Positions 25,273 through 34,423 are shown, counted from the first letter of the stretch. The stretch: DNA of 64,000 nucleotides from an uncultured Paracoccaceae bacterium (GCA_937920555.1 CAKZTM010000047.1:45487-109486), one strand, 5' to 3'. Numbers and translations are program-made. Notes: a model not told the origin generated them from the sequence alone.

Positions 25273-26010
25273 CTAGGGCACTGCAATGTTGCGGCCCGCA
25301 GCGCGGTCTTGCGCGATTTTTTGTACGGTTCGCTGGACCACTGCGATGCGTTGTTGCGATGGGGGATGGGTGGAGAGCAAGCCTCCGCCGCCTCCAAACC
25401 GGGCAAAGCTGCGTGCACCAATTGCTGGATCATACCCTGCAAGGGCCGCGATATAGGTGCCGGTCACGTCGGCTTCAAGCTCATGGGACTGGGAGTAGGC
25501 ACGCGCGCCCAGCGTTCCGCCGATGTTTTGCGCCTCCTGGATGGAGGTCTGATCTGCGCCCGACGCCGCCAAAAGACCGCCCAGAAGCAGCGCACCAATA
25601 TTTGCGTTGGTTGTTGCGCGCACAATGTGATTGTTAATCTGATGCGCGGCCTCATGGCCCAATATGAACGCGATTTCGTCGTCGTTTTGGACCGTCGCAA
25701 GCATCGGAATATTAAAAGCGATGATGGGCCGCCCGTCAGAGCCAATGGTTTGGTAGGCATTTGGTGTGTTTGTTTTGGTGGGATCGACCTTCAGTTGGAA
25801 ATCACAATAGGTTCTGGGCCTTGAGGGGTTTTTCTGGCGGCACACCCGCTCGGCGACGCTCTCAATTCGGGCGCCTACCTTGAGATATGCATCAACAGCC
25901 TGCTGGGCAGATCGATTGATCGATTGGGGCTGCGTGGGGGCCGACCTTGGGGCGGTTTCAACAACGGTGCATGCACTTAGTGCAAGACACAAAAGGACCA
26001 GAAAACGCAT
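25273..26010 (-). CDS. M48 family metalloprotease lipoprotein
   Basis: The 245-residue protein starts at the ATG at 26010. It has a lipoprotein signal with lipobox LSAC (Cys at about 14), the zinc motif HEAAH (about residue 118) and the third-ligand helix ELEADVTGTYIAALAGYDP. It then has a Gly-rich loop before STHPPSQQR, as in Loi/BepA-like M48 proteases. Such enzymes act in periplasmic outer-membrane protein quality control. It is first in a three-gene unit with the CAP and GGCT genes. Confidence 0.88.
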   Translation of the reverse strand: MRFLVLLCLALSACTVVETAPRSAPTQPQSINRSAQQAVDAYLKVGARIESVAERVCRQKNPSRPRTYCDFQLKVDPTKTNTPNAYQTIGSDGRPIIAFNIPMLATVQNDDEIAFILGHEAAHQINNHIVRATTNANIGALLLGGLLAASGADQTSIQEAQNIGGTLGARAYSQSHELEADVTGTYIAALAGYDPAIGARSFARFGGGGGLLSTHPPSQQRIAVVQRTVQKIAQDRAAGRNIAVP

Positions 26011-26142
26011 GGGGGGCCTCGTTCGATTACCGCTTCCGCGCGATACTAGGCAGATGGGACGGGAGGTCAATCGGCAGACGTGATATATGATCGATATACC
26101 ATTTCATTTGGCGTAGGTGCCGAGACCTGTTAGATTTCGGCC

Positions 26143-26784
26143 ATGCCGGGCCGCTTTTATTTGGAAAACTCCACCGAGACCATTGCCGATGCTTTTGGTG
26201 TGGATTTGGGTGACATTGGACAAGAGGCACCACGTCAAGACATTCCGCCCGGCACCGAGCTTATTGTGCTTGACGAGGCGCAGCAATTGCGGCGGATGCG
26301 GTGGGGGATTGTGCCGGTAGGTCGCACAAATGCCCGGGGCCGGCCTGAGATGAAAAACATCATCAACGCGCGGTCTGAAACTGTGTTTGAAAAGTCGGTG
26401 TTTCAAGGGCTTAGTCGGTGCATCGTGCCTGTGGACGGATGGTACGAGTGGACCGGTGAGACGCGCAAAAAGACCCGCTGGCGTATTCGGGCAAAATCCG
26501 GTGAAATGCTGATGTTTGCCGCGATCTATGATGTTTGGAAGGGACCAGGTGGGATCGAGCTGTCACAAGTTGCCACTTTGACCTGCGAGCCAAATCAAAC
26601 GGTGAGGGAGATACATCACCGAATGGGTGTGATTTTACCCAAGGCTTTGTGGGCGCCTTGGCTTAAAGGTGAAAACATCCCTCTGGTGCCTGCACCGGAT
26701 GATTTACTGGTGGTGGAAGACGCATCGGACATGGACAAAAAACAAAGCCCCGCGCAGTCTGCGCAGGGCCGGTTCTCGTTCTAG
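26143..26784 (+). CDS. SRAP (YedK/HMCES-like) family protein lacking the catalytic Cys2
   Basis: This 213-residue SOS-response-associated peptidase family protein keeps the Asn-Arg block NIINARSET, the Glu in DGWYEWTG and the His in HHRMGVIL. Canonical members begin MCGR, and Cys2, freed by removal of Met1, covalently traps abasic sites in single-stranded DNA. Here codon 2 is CCG (Pro), giving MPGRF. No in-frame upstream start restores a Cys. DNA-protein crosslinking by the known chemistry should therefore be lost. It may be a divergent paralogue with a different function. Confidence 0.85.
   Translation: MPGRFYLENSTETIADAFGVDLGDIGQEAPRQDIPPGTELIVLDEAQQLRRMRWGIVPVGRTNARGRPEMKNIINARSETVFEKSVFQGLSRCIVPVDGWYEWTGETRKKTRWRIRAKSGEMLMFAAIYDVWKGPGGIELSQVATLTCEPNQTVREIHHRMGVILPKALWAPWLKGENIPLVPAPDDLLVVEDASDMDKKQSPAQSAQGRFSF
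26737..26769 (-). terminator. intrinsic terminator of the cold-shock gene, inside the SRAP 3' end
   Basis: On the minus strand a GC-rich hairpin (GCCCTGCGCAG / CTGCGCGGGGC, one mismatch, bases 26769-26747) is followed by TTTGTTTTTTG. It lies 30-60 bp downstream of the cold-shock gene and overlaps the last codons of the convergent SRAP gene. Confidence 0.75.
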
Positions 26785-26798
26785 ATCAGCCGGATGGC

Positions 26799-27008
26799 TT
26801 AGTCTGCAAGTGCCAAGTTTGTTGCACTCTCGCGGCCGTCGCGACCAGCCTCAAGGTCGAATGTAACCTTCTGGTTGTCAGCAAGACCTGTCAAACCTGC
26901 ACGCTCTACAGCAGAAATATGTACAAACACGTCTTTGCCGCCGGTGTCGGGCTGAATAAAGCCGAAGCCTTTTGTTGAGTTAAACCATTTCACGGTGCCA
27001 TTAGCCAT
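26799..27008 (-). CDS. cold-shock protein (CspA family)
   Basis: The 69-residue single cold-shock domain has both RNA-binding motifs, KGFGFIQP (RNP1) and VFVHIS (RNP2). Start is supported by AAGGAG 8 nt upstream. The leader upstream is AT-rich and has the pairing TCCCT/AGGGA, as in other csp 5' regions, but cold induction is not shown. It is a nucleic-acid chaperone in the cytoplasm. Confidence 0.95.
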   Translation of the reverse strand: MANGTVKWFNSTKGFGFIQPDTGGKDVFVHISAVERAGLTGLADNQKVTFDLEAGRDGRESATNLALAD

Positions 27009-27316
27009 CGTGATGTCTCCTTAAGTCATTGAAATCGTGGAATTACGATCCCTTAGTACAGTCAAACTTAGTATCGAGGGACTGTAGCCTTGTGGGAGAC
27101 AGTGGTATCGATAGTGAGCATCTGTGATTTTCCATATGTGCTTGATTCCTCACGATTGCAAGTGAAAATGAGGAAAATTAACCTTTCGGCAAGCAAGTGC
27201 TTACCTTAGGGTAGCTTTCGTTAAAGGCGAGTCTGCCGAAGACATCTTTACACAAACCTTATTTGAGCACTGTAAGCTGGCGGTAATCATCACCGAAAAA
27301 TTTGAAGGGATTTGCA
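27009..27316. other. divergent intergenic region between csp and DM13 gene
   Basis: This 308-bp stretch is AT-rich and without a credible gene. It must hold promoters for both flanking genes. A pairing TCCCT(N)AGGGA lies in the future csp leader. I see no riboswitch or operator that I can name. Confidence 0.5.
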
Positions 27317-27784
27317 ATGCGTGCCTTGGTTATTACGGCAATTGTGGCGGGGGTAATCGGCTTTGTTGCGGGCAACGCTTTTTGGTATCTGGCTTCCCCG
27401 TTATGGATAGACCGGGTGGTGAGTGAGACTATCTCGGAAGGTGGAACAGTTCTGGCTACTGGACATTTTCAAGGTGCCGACAGCGCCCACCAAGGTAAGG
27501 GTCAGGTCGAGGTCATCGCACAAGGCGGTCAGACAATCATTCGGTTTACGCAATTTGAGGTGACCAATGGGCCGGATTTATATGTGTGGTTGGTCAAAGA
27601 TGGCGGGATTGAAAGCTCCGGTGATGTGAAAGCATCCCAATGGGTCGAGCTTGGAGTGCTCAAAGGCAATATTGGCGATCAGAATTATACGCTGCCAGAT
27701 GGGGTGGATATTTCGGAATATAAAACCGTGACAGTATGGTGCCGCCAATTCGGGGTTTTGTTCGCGGGCGCGGAGTTGGGGTAA
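27317..27784 (+). CDS. DM13 domain-containing protein, membrane-anchored
   Basis: The 155-residue protein starts at the ATG at 27317 behind GAAGGGA. It has one N-terminal membrane helix (about 3-28) followed by a DM13 domain with GTVLATGHFQGADSAHQGKG, NGPDLYVWLV and CRQFGVLFAGAEL. DM13 domains in bacteria are extracytoplasmic and sometimes linked to redox chemistry; the conserved Cys (VWCRQF) fits. The function is not known. Confidence 0.82.
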   Translation: MRALVITAIVAGVIGFVAGNAFWYLASPLWIDRVVSETISEGGTVLATGHFQGADSAHQGKGQVEVIAQGGQTIIRFTQFEVTNGPDLYVWLVKDGGIESSGDVKASQWVELGVLKGNIGDQNYTLPDGVDISEYKTVTVWCRQFGVLFAGAELG

Positions 27785-27893
27785 CCGGTCACCTTATGCC
27801 GGTTCCCATATCGTTGCCTCTGGATTGTTTTCATGTCGTAGAAAATATGGGACGAGATCAGGTGTTCGCGCGCGGCGGTGAAGCACCTTTACC

Positions 27894-28268
27894 TCATTCC
27901 GTACGTCCAATCATACCCATCAACTTGCTCGCTGTTGTGGTGAGAGCCAAAGCTGCCGCTATCCACCCAAAATACCAGAATTTCCCAGCCAGTTGGTTCT
28001 CAGCATAGGAATTGGCGAACTCGGTTTGCCCCCATTTGGCGGCAGCGAAGGCGGCCAATGTGAGGACTGTAAAGCCGGCAATTGCGGGCAGGCGCGGCAG
28101 TCGGGCGGTCGCCAAAGCCAAAATGGCACCAATTGGTGCGCCGATCAGGGCCACTTTTACGCTCCAGAAATGATGCGCCCCAAGGGCTTTGGTTCCACCA
28201 AGCCACGCGACTGCAATGACGCCAGCGGCGGCGAGGATTGCGGACAAAATCTGACCTTTCCAGCTCAT
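27894..28268 (-). CDS. hypothetical membrane protein
   Basis: The 124-residue protein has four predicted helices, Ala-rich, with a conserved-looking KWGQTEFANSYAEN loop between helices 3 and 4. It is 12 bp upstream of ettA on the same strand. I do not recognise the family. Protein-like composition and a good start give moderate support. Confidence 0.6.
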   Translation of the reverse strand: MSWKGQILSAILAAAGVIAVAWLGGTKALGAHHFWSVKVALIGAPIGAILALATARLPRLPAIAGFTVLTLAAFAAAKWGQTEFANSYAENQLAGKFWYFGWIAAALALTTTASKLMGMIGRTE

Positions 28269-28279
28269 CGGTGTGTCTC

Positions 28280-29935
28280 TTATCTCGTGAATTTTTTGTA
28301 TTTTACCCGTTTTGGCTCAAGTGCGTCAGGGCCAAGGCGGCGTTTTTTGTCTTCCTCGTATTCCTCGAAATTGCCGTGGAACCATTCCACATGGGAATTG
28401 CCCTCAAAGGCGAGGATATGTGTGCACAACCGGTCAAGGAAAAAGCGGTCGTGAGAGATGACCACGGCGCACCCGGCGAAGTTCTCAATGGCGTCTTCGA
28501 GGGCGCGTAAGGTTTCCACGTCCAGATCATTGGTCGGCTCATCGAGCAACAGAACATTGCCGCCTTCTTTGAGTAGGCGGGCCATGTGGACCCGGTTGCG
28601 TTCCCCCCCCGAAAGCAGGTTGAGGGTTTTTTGCTGATCGCCACCTTTGAAATTGAACGAAGAGCAATAGGCGCGGGAATTCACCTCGGCGTCGCCCAGT
28701 TTGATAATGTCTTGGCCGTCGCCGATTGCCTCCCAAACCGTCTGTTTGGGATCAAGGTCGTCACGGCTTTGATCAACATAGCTGAGCTGGACAGTATCGC
28801 CGAAGGTGACGGTGCCACTGTCGGGCTGCTCTTGCCCGGTCAGCATCCGAAACAACGTAGTTTTACCCGCGCCGTTGGGCCCGATTACGCCAACAATTCC
28901 GCCGGGCGGCAGCGAAAAGGAAAGCTCGTCGATCAGAAGGTTTTCGCCAAACGCTTTAGAGATAGCGTCAACCTCGATGACTTGATTTCCAAGGCGTGGG
29001 CCGTTGGGGATAATGATCTGCGCGCGACCAACTTTATCGCGCTCAGACTGTTGGGCGAGATCATTATACGCGTTGATCCGGGCTTTCTGTTTGGTCTGTC
29101 TCGCTTTGGCACCAGCGCGGATCCATTCGAGTTCGGATTCGAGAGTTTTCTGGCGGGTTTTGTCTTCGCGCGCCTCTTGTTGCAGACGTTTGGCTTTTTG
29201 CTCCAGCCACGCGGAATAATTGCCCTCGTATGGAATGCCGCGGCCGCGATCCAGCTCCAAAATCCAGCTGGTAATGTCGTCGAGAAAGTACCGGTCATGG
29301 GTGACGATCAGGATGGTACCTTTGTAATCCATCAAATGTTGCTGCAGCCAGGCGATGGTTTCCGCGTCAAGGTGGTTTGTTGGCTCATCGAGCAAGAGCA
29401 TATCCGGGGCGTCGAGCAGAAGTTGGCAAAGTGCCACGCGCCGTTTCTCCCCGCCTGAGAGTTTGGTGACATCCGCATCATCGGGCGGGCAGCGCAACGC
29501 TTCAAGGGATACGTCCACTTGAGCATCGAGATCCCAGAGATTTTGGGCGTCAATCTCGTCTTGTAGCTTTGCCATTTCTTCGGCGGTTTCATCTGAGTAA
29601 TTCATCGCCAGCTCGTTATACCGGTCCAGAATATCTTTCTTGGCTTTTACGCCGAGCATGACGTTTTCGCGCACGGTCAGGCTTTCATCCAAACTGGGCT
29701 CTTGGGGCAGGTAGCCCACGCGTGCGCCTTCCGCAGACCATGCCTCGCCGGTAAAATCTTTGTCGATTCCGGCCATTATGCGCATGAGTGTTGACTTGCC
29801 GGAGCCGTTGACACCAACCACGCCAATTTTTACCCCAGGCAGGAAGCTCAGACGGATGTTTTCAAAGCACTTCTTACCGCCGGGATAGGTCTTGGACACT
29901 CCGTCCATGTGGTAGACATATTTATACGCAGCCAT
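28280..29935 (-). CDS. ettA: energy-dependent translational throttle protein EttA (ABC-F ATPase)
   Basis: This 551-residue soluble protein has two ABC domains. Walker A sites are GVVGVNGSGKST (about 37-48) and GVIGPNGAGKTT, and signature motifs are LSGGEKRRVALC and LSGGERNRVHMA. A charged P-site-tRNA-interaction linker lies between them (EDKTRQKTLESELEWIRAGAKA). EttA binds the ribosomal E site and gates entry into elongation according to ADP/ATP levels. The start at 29935 is preceded by AAGGTG. Confidence 0.96.
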   Translation of the reverse strand: MAAYKYVYHMDGVSKTYPGGKKCFENIRLSFLPGVKIGVVGVNGSGKSTLMRIMAGIDKDFTGEAWSAEGARVGYLPQEPSLDESLTVRENVMLGVKAKKDILDRYNELAMNYSDETAEEMAKLQDEIDAQNLWDLDAQVDVSLEALRCPPDDADVTKLSGGEKRRVALCQLLLDAPDMLLLDEPTNHLDAETIAWLQQHLMDYKGTILIVTHDRYFLDDITSWILELDRGRGIPYEGNYSAWLEQKAKRLQQEAREDKTRQKTLESELEWIRAGAKARQTKQKARINAYNDLAQQSERDKVGRAQIIIPNGPRLGNQVIEVDAISKAFGENLLIDELSFSLPPGGIVGVIGPNGAGKTTLFRMLTGQEQPDSGTVTFGDTVQLSYVDQSRDDLDPKQTVWEAIGDGQDIIKLGDAEVNSRAYCSSFNFKGGDQQKTLNLLSGGERNRVHMARLLKEGGNVLLLDEPTNDLDVETLRALEDAIENFAGCAVVISHDRFFLDRLCTHILAFEGNSHVEWFHGNFEEYEEDKKRRLGPDALEPKRVKYKKFTR

Positions 29936-30029
29936 GATCAGCACCTTTTTCGCAAAGCCGTGAGAATTTAGGATTTGCTAAAGGGTTCGGGCGGCTATCG
30001 CAACCCCGGCTGGCCACCTGTAGGTTTGC

Positions 30030-31898
30030 TTACGATGCGGCTGTGTGGCTGGACCGGCTTTCATCGCGCCCCAAGGGAAGAATATTGCTCATATCCGCAG
30101 TTCTTAGCCATTTGGGGACATCCTTTATGGGCATCGCTGGGGCAACGCCGTCTCCTTGGACCGTGACGCAGCCGAATTGGCGCAAAATACGGGCGACCTG
30201 CTGATTGATAACGCCCTCTGCGATGACATGAATGCCAAGGTCGCTGGACAGCCCAACCATGGCTTGAACGATGATCTGGTTGGTCACGTTGTCTGTAAGA
30301 TCCATAACCATGGATTTGTCTATTTTGACGCCATCCACTTTGAGGCGGCCCAAATGGGACAAACCGGCATAGCCAGTTCCAAAGTCGTCAAGTTTCACCT
30401 GAAAGCCCGCTTTGGACAACGCGTCTATGGTGCGAGCCACTGTGCCTTGTGTTTCGGACAAAAAGGTCGTTTCCAAGATTTCTACGGCGATTTGCTCAAA
30501 TGGAATATTCTGGCGGTCTGCCTCCCATTTCAAAAAGTCGGGATACCGTCCTTGCGCCATGGAGCGCGGTGACACGTTCACTGCCATTTGCAGCCCCCTA
30601 TGGCCTGCATCTGAAAGCTGGCGAAGTGTGGCGATGGCACGGGTCGCGACATATTTGTCGATATCTTCGATGACGCCAATCTCGCTTGCAACATCTAAAA
30701 AGTCTTTGGGGGCGAGAAGACCGCGAACAGGGTGATGCCATCTTACCAACGCCTCAAACCCGGTGATGGTCTTTGCAATGAGGGAGTATTGCGGCTGAAC
30801 ATAAACGTCGAGTTGACACTCTTCTATCGCCGCGATCAATTCGGAGGCAAGTTGAGTGCGTTCCAGATTGCTGCGGTCCATATCATGGTCGTAACACGCA
30901 ACCTGGCCCCGGCCTTGCTCTTTGGCTTTATAAAGCGCCAGATCGGAATTTTGCATCATAGTGGCGTAGTCTGATGCCGTCTCGGAGGAGAGACATGCAC
31001 CGATACTAGCCCCAACTTTCAGGGCCCGATCCTCCCACCTGATCGGCTTGCTGACTTCCGCTATAACGTTTTCGGCAAGTTGCCGGAGATACTTATGGTT
31101 CTGCGCATCGGGGCACAAAATCACGAATTCGTCCCCACCGATGCGCGCCAGCATATCGCGTGGCCCGATCAATGCGCGCATGCGGTCGGTGGCTTTGATG
31201 ATAACCGCGTCGCCTGCGGCATGCCCAAAAGTGTCATTGACCGACTTGAAGTGATCAAGATCAATATGAAGCAGACCAAAATCTTTGCCTGTCGCCAGCG
31301 CATGGTCGCGTGTCTCGTTGAAGACGCGGCCAAGCCGGGCTCTGTTGGCGACAGATGTCAAAGGGTCGTGATCGGCCCGAAACGCAATCAGAGCCAGAGA
31401 TTTCTTCAACTCTTCTTCTTGGTGAATTTGCTCGGTCACATCCCGGCAGGTCACAACAATTCGATGTTCGCCAGCCTCGGTAAGGTGATGTGCATGGCTA
31501 AGTGCATTCCAACACCGTTCGCCGTTCTTGCGGATATTGTGCACGATCTCATAGCTTTCAAAGAACGTATTCTCCGGGTCGTATCGGAATTCATCAATCT
31601 CCTGCTGGGGCGGGCGATCTTCCTCCGCCAGCACGAAAGACATGGGATTGAGCCCCACGATTTCCGACAGCTCGTATTGGAACATCTCGCACCAGCTGGG
31701 ATTTGCCCAAATAATGCGGGCATTAATGTCGAGAATAATGATCCCGTCACGCGCATTATTGACAGCAGTACGCATTTGAAGGGCTTCGGCGTCACTCTTT
31801 TGCTTTTCGATTTGCATGCGACCAACCAAGCGTGTTTGCTTACGGTACATCAAGATGATGACCGCACTAAACATGCAAAAGAGAATGATGTTACTCAT
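30030..31898 (-). CDS. membrane PAS-GGDEF-EAL protein (c-di-GMP signalling)
   Basis: The 622-residue protein has an N-terminal membrane helix (about 3-19) and a PAS domain (about 40-150, with GIIILDINARIIWANPSW). It then has a GGDEF domain (RIGGDEFVIL) and an EAL domain (FEALVRWHHP, MAVNVSPRSM, DDFGTGYAGLSHLGRLKVDGVKIDKS, VIAEGV). The cyclase and phosphodiesterase motifs look intact, so it could make or break c-di-GMP. The RxxD inhibitory site before GGDEF is absent (GPRD). The sensed signal is unknown. Confidence 0.93.
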   Translation of the reverse strand: MSNIILFCMFSAVIILMYRKQTRLVGRMQIEKQKSDAEALQMRTAVNNARDGIIILDINARIIWANPSWCEMFQYELSEIVGLNPMSFVLAEEDRPPQQEIDEFRYDPENTFFESYEIVHNIRKNGERCWNALSHAHHLTEAGEHRIVVTCRDVTEQIHQEEELKKSLALIAFRADHDPLTSVANRARLGRVFNETRDHALATGKDFGLLHIDLDHFKSVNDTFGHAAGDAVIIKATDRMRALIGPRDMLARIGGDEFVILCPDAQNHKYLRQLAENVIAEVSKPIRWEDRALKVGASIGACLSSETASDYATMMQNSDLALYKAKEQGRGQVACYDHDMDRSNLERTQLASELIAAIEECQLDVYVQPQYSLIAKTITGFEALVRWHHPVRGLLAPKDFLDVASEIGVIEDIDKYVATRAIATLRQLSDAGHRGLQMAVNVSPRSMAQGRYPDFLKWEADRQNIPFEQIAVEILETTFLSETQGTVARTIDALSKAGFQVKLDDFGTGYAGLSHLGRLKVDGVKIDKSMVMDLTDNVTNQIIVQAMVGLSSDLGIHVIAEGVINQQVARILRQFGCVTVQGDGVAPAMPIKDVPKWLRTADMSNILPLGRDESRSSHTAAS

Positions 31899-32031
31899 TC
31901 AGGTTGACCCTATTTGAACCGACGGTTGATGCATGTCTAAATCAAGCAGCCAAATGGGCTGTTAACCGCCCCCAATAAAGTACATAAAATGTAACCTAAA
32001 ACGGGCCGTTGGTTCGACTGGGGGAGTGTTC

Positions 32032-32634
32032 ATGTATCAAGGACTGCCAACTTCTGTTGCGGGGCTGCGTGTTGGTTTGTTGGGTGGGTCATTTGACCCT
32101 CCGCATGCGGGACATTTGCATATCTCAAAATGGGCCTTACGGAAGTTCCATCTTGATCGCGTGTGGTGGTTGGTCAGCCCCGGAAATCCACTAAAATCGC
32201 GCGGTCCGGCATCTATTGAGCGACGAATGGCAGCCTGTCGCGAGTTGGTCCAGCATCCTCGGATTATTGTCACCGATTTGGAGCGTAATCTGAACACCCG
32301 CTACACAGCGAAAACGTTGCAGCGGCTTTTTGAGCTTTACGGCGGCGTCAATTTTGTTTGGTTGATGGGGGCAGATAACCTCGCTGATTTTCACCGGTGG
32401 GACCGCTGGGACTGGATCATGGAGAATGTGCCCATCGGCGTCATGGCCCGACCCGGCGAGCAAATTGCGGCAGGATTGTCACCAGCCGCCCGCCGGTATG
32501 CGCGGTATCGCTTGTCGCCCCGCAGGGCGGCTGCATTGCCGTTAAAAGAGGCACCCTGTTGGACGCTGCTAACCGGAAAATCGCTTGATATTTCCTCGAC
32601 CGAGATCAGAGCGCGCGGCGAGTGGACCCGGTGA
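32032..32634 (+). CDS. nadD: nicotinate-nucleotide adenylyltransferase
   Basis: This 200-residue nucleotidyltransferase has GLLGGSFDPPHAGHLHIS (the HxGH motif), WWLVSPGNPLK and a C-terminal ISSTEIRARG motif (the ISxTxxR signature). The ATG at 32032 has GGGGAG at 5-6 nt; a GTG six bases earlier is less likely. It makes deamido-NAD+ for nadE at 17.8 kb. It is convergent with the P-loop gene, and the two stops abut. Confidence 0.95.
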   Translation: MYQGLPTSVAGLRVGLLGGSFDPPHAGHLHISKWALRKFHLDRVWWLVSPGNPLKSRGPASIERRMAACRELVQHPRIIVTDLERNLNTRYTAKTLQRLFELYGGVNFVWLMGADNLADFHRWDRWDWIMENVPIGVMARPGEQIAAGLSPAARRYARYRLSPRRAAALPLKEAPCWTLLTGKSLDISSTEIRARGEWTR

Positions 32635-33492
32635 CTACGCGGGCAAGTGGTCCGCAATAACCACCTCAAACTCCGCCGCTGTCGTGATCCCTGAAAACGC
32701 ATCGGCATCAATGGTCACGCCCCAGTTTTCAGCTATCGCGGCGTAGCGGGGGAGCCGGTCGCTTAGCATCTGCCTGTAGGACCAGCGGATGAAAGCATCC
32801 GGGTCAACATCGCTCTCGTTCACCCGCAGCTCCGACAAGTAGCGCCCCCAGCGTTCGCGCATGACGCCGGCGCGTGCAAACATCGGCTTGGGGGCTGCAT
32901 TGAATCGCTCGATCAGTGTCTCGGTGTGCGCATCAGATCCCTGCAACCAAACGATCAGGCTGTTGTCGCTGAGCGCTTTGAGCGTGGGGTCGGCCGGGTT
33001 TTCCGGTTCCGTGACTTCGCAGATGGAGCCCGATGTGTCGCAGACGAAATTGGTATATCCATAAATACGTTCGGCCTTGTCGATAAATTTAACAGCGTCT
33101 TGTGTCGCTGAAATTTCCGCCTCGCTATGCTGGTTTTGACGTCGCATGTATTCGTCAAACGGGATGCCGCCCTTGCCGATGTTCCCCGGCTTGCCCAAAT
33201 ACCGGGATAATGGAGCCAAATTGTCAAAGGTGATATTGGAGGCAATGTAGATACTGTCGGACTTCAAATGCTCTGCCAAAAACGGAACTTTCATGGCTTC
33301 GCGTTTGAAGTTATCGACGATGTGCTCGCCCATATAATGGGTCCCAATCCGGTAATCGACTGAGTAGTGAAACCAGTCGCCGGAGGCTCTTAGAAGGTTT
33401 GAGAGATAGGTTTTCCCAAGACCTGACATGCCAATCAGAGATACCCGTTTATGTGTGGCATCTTGCCAGTCTTGTTTGGTTGGATAGATCAT
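32635..33492 (-). CDS. hypothetical P-loop ATPase/kinase-like protein
   Basis: The 285-residue cytoplasmic protein has a Walker A SLIGMSGLGKT (about residues 18-28) and DSIYIASNITFD. A possible Walker B-like stretch FVCDTSGSICEV follows, then LIVWLQGSD and a C-terminal helical segment with VDPDAFIRWSYRQMLSDRLPRY. The architecture resembles a single-domain P-loop kinase or ATPase that phosphorylates a small molecule or protein. I do not recognise a family. The stop abuts nadD; the EamA gene lies 25 bp downstream-side of its start. Confidence 0.65.
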   Translation of the reverse strand: MIYPTKQDWQDATHKRVSLIGMSGLGKTYLSNLLRASGDWFHYSVDYRIGTHYMGEHIVDNFKREAMKVPFLAEHLKSDSIYIASNITFDNLAPLSRYLGKPGNIGKGGIPFDEYMRRQNQHSEAEISATQDAVKFIDKAERIYGYTNFVCDTSGSICEVTEPENPADPTLKALSDNSLIVWLQGSDAHTETLIERFNAAPKPMFARAGVMRERWGRYLSELRVNESDVDPDAFIRWSYRQMLSDRLPRYAAIAENWGVTIDADAFSGITTAAEFEVVIADHLPA

Positions 33493-33517
33493 ATTCCGCC
33501 CTCAGGTTTGATCCTGA

Positions 33518-34423
33518 TTAGCGGCTGGCCCGCCATGCTGCAAGCCGTCCGTCTAGGATGATCATGCCAAGTGCTATGATTGCAAAGCCAGCCATTGCCG
33601 TGGGGGTTATGCGTTCCTCCAGAAAGGCTGCACCGAGTAAAATGGCGATGGGTGGGATGACAAGAGTGACCAACGTCAGATTGCCCGATCCTGCCATTGA
33701 AAGCACGCGGTAATACAAAAGATAGGCTCCGGTGGTGGCCGCTGCGGCGATATAAGCAATGGCCACCCAAGTTTGTGCTGAAAGATCAAAGCGCGGTGGG
33801 CCGTCAACAGCAAAGCTGAGAGGTAGCATGATCAAGGTGGACCCGGTCAACATGCCCAAAGCAGCACTGCGCGGTGGTAGGCTTTTCAAGCTGCGCCGCG
33901 CCCAAACACTGGCCAAACCGTAGGACATGGAGGCTCCGACAATGGCCAATTGCGCCAGCGAGCGAATGTCAAAGCTCTTCAGGCTCTCAATGCCGATGGC
34001 AATTATCACACCAACAAAACCAATTGCGACACCGACCAGTTTGCGCGTTGTAAGCCGCTCATCCGCAAAAATGACGGCCGCGAACAGAATGCCATAGACT
34101 GCGGTGGATGCATTCAAAATAGAGGCCAGACCGCTCTCGATGGTGGTTTGGCCCCAAGCGATCAGACTAAACGGGATGACGTTATTTAAAAGCCCCATGA
34201 TGAGGCAGGCCAACCACAGACGAAGCGGCGGCAGCATCCAACCGCGTGCGATTGCAATGATCCACATCAGCACAGTTCCCCAAAATACCCGGTGTGCAAC
34301 AGTGGTGAAGACCTGCAATTCGCGCAGGCAAATTGCAAAGGCCAGAAAGGACGCGCCCCAAATAAGGGCGAGTAGAAGCATTTCGCCCCAAGCACGAGTG
34401 GAGAGAGTTTGTTGGTTTATCAT
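33518..34423 (-). CDS. EamA/DMT family transporter
   Basis: This 301-residue protein has ten helices arranged as two EamA repeats (GASFLAFAICLREL and GILFAAVIFADERLT in the first, SYGLASVWARR and GAAFLEERITPTAMAGFAII in the second). The ATG at 34423 is chosen; a longer upstream frame lacks hydrophobic or family character. DMT proteins export small metabolites such as amino acids or nucleobases; the substrate is unknown. It is upstream of the P-loop gene on the same strand. Confidence 0.88.
   Translation of the reverse strand: MINQQTLSTRAWGEMLLLALIWGASFLAFAICLRELQVFTTVAHRVFWGTVLMWIIAIARGWMLPPLRLWLACLIMGLLNNVIPFSLIAWGQTTIESGLASILNASTAVYGILFAAVIFADERLTTRKLVGVAIGFVGVIIAIGIESLKSFDIRSLAQLAIVGASMSYGLASVWARRSLKSLPPRSAALGMLTGSTLIMLPLSFAVDGPPRFDLSAQTWVAIAYIAAAATTGAYLLYYRVLSMAGSGNLTLVTLVIPPIAILLGAAFLEERITPTAMAGFAIIALGMIILDGRLAAWRASR

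Noticed and set aside
27783..27804. AACCGG/CCGGTT hairpin after the DM13 gene
   Set aside because: Only 6 bp, starts in the stop codon region and has no T-run; too weak to call a terminator.
30030..31898. Allosteric I-site in the GGDEF domain
   Set aside because: The residues before GGDEF are GPRD, not RxxD in the right place.
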